Positions 63,791 through 64,000 of a stretch of 64,000 nucleotides of DNA are shown one piece after another. Source of the stretch: PALSA-612 sp963846915 (GTDB lineage Bacteria > Actinomycetota > Thermoleophilia > Gaiellales > Gaiellaceae); contig CAWJXV010000009.1 of NCBI GenBank assembly GCA_963846915.1, positions 620,001 through 684,000 on the forward strand, in the 5' to 3' direction. Below the pieces are notes generated by a model. The model was not told the DNA's origin and did not search any database. It saw nothing but the letters and a program-made list of their open reading frames with translations. How positions within the stretch are numbered: position 1 is the stretch's first letter; each line of letters starts with the position of its first letter. The position numbers and the translations under genes were made by a program.

Positions 63791-64000
63791 GTGAAGCCGT
63801 ATGCGGTCGTCTCGTGCCACGTCGAGCGCCCGCTCGACGACGAGTGCTGGTCGCGGTTCGTCGCGGTCCAGGCGAAGCGGCCCGGAGGCTTCCGCATCGC
63901 GGCGCTGATGCGGCCTCCCGACGCCGGGGCCGGCGAGGACGAGGAGCGCTGGCTCGCGCGCGCCCGGTCGGCGGCCGAGCGCGGGCCGCTCGGGCATCAC
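63791..64000 (+). CDS. Partial gene running off the right edge
   Basis: From GTG 63791 the frame stays open to the end (70 codons). VKPYAVVSCHVERPLDDECWSRF, FRIAALMRPPDAGAGEDEERW and GPLGHH. The C-V-E-R-P-L-D start and the terminal His pair suggest a polysaccharide-deacetylase-like or related enzyme of glycan loci, but with so little sequence this is a guess. Confidence 0.55.
   Translation, partial: MKPYAVVSCHVERPLDDECWSRFVAVQAKRPGGFRIAALMRPPDAGAGEDEERWLARARSAAERGPLGHH

Overview
The DNA is strongly GC-rich, third codon positions are almost always G or C, GTG and TTG starts are frequent, and genes are packed head-to-tail with GTGA/ATGA start-stop overlaps. PQQ-type propellers, GH26-like enzymes and dense GT4 clusters fit a soil actinobacterium, perhaps a Thermoleophilia-like lineage. 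The phylum is fairly well supported by style; the class is an inference. No plasmid or phage hallmark genes are visible.

Most of the window (1-3957 and about 23,650-64,000) is one large exopolysaccharide / cell-surface glycan locus. It holds PQQ-like propeller proteins, three NAD-dependent sugar epimerase/decarboxylase genes, a Wzz-like chain-length protein, two DPM1-like GT2 enzymes, a fused cellulose-synthase-like GT2 + GT-C enzyme beside three secreted GH26-like hydrolases, about nine GT4-type glycosyltransferases, two flippases, an O-antigen-ligase-like polymerase, GT-C membrane enzymes, sugar-modifying enzymes (O-acetyltransferase, GNAT, polysaccharide deacetylase, methyltransferases) and an AsnB-type amidotransferase. 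Together they would make activated sugars, build lipid-linked repeats, flip, polymerise and trim a surface polysaccharide.

This locus is interrupted by about 19.7 kb of unrelated cargo (3965-23,595) lying exactly downstream of the 3' end of the GT2 gene at 3010-3957. The last 27 bp of that gene (encoding MESNKELR-stop) recur at 15,563, 19,401 and 23,624. Two of these copies end a 165-bp unit that aligns without gaps and carries 10-bp-phased CACGA-type repeats. I read this as three accreted modules at an attachment site in the 3' end of the GT2 gene. Module 1 (3965-15,562): type II NADH dehydrogenase, SulP transporter, ClC channel, DUF1269-arylsulfatase fusion, YihY/BrkB and other membrane proteins. 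Module 2 (15,597-19,400): a selenocysteine tRNA and a three-gene operon (acyl-CoA dehydrogenase / PhnD-like protein / TusA-like + di-iron ferritin-like protein). Module 3 (19,428-23,623): small exported protein, MFS-cNMP fusion, FAD amine-oxidase-like protein. No recombinase gene is present.

Between 6.3 and 13.5 kb four genes carry about 20 single-base frameshifts, although their catalytic motifs survive when the frame is restored. A few more occur elsewhere (GT4 at 41.5 kb, GT-C at 33.7 kb, a missing stop near 29.35 kb). Recent decay and assembly error cannot be separated from this sequence alone.

Smaller signals include a divergent leaderless promoter pair at 50.65 kb, three related 23-bp palindromes in GT4 genes, a 15-bp mini-hairpin family, and several hairpin terminators. 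No CRISPR array, rRNA or insertion sequence was seen.
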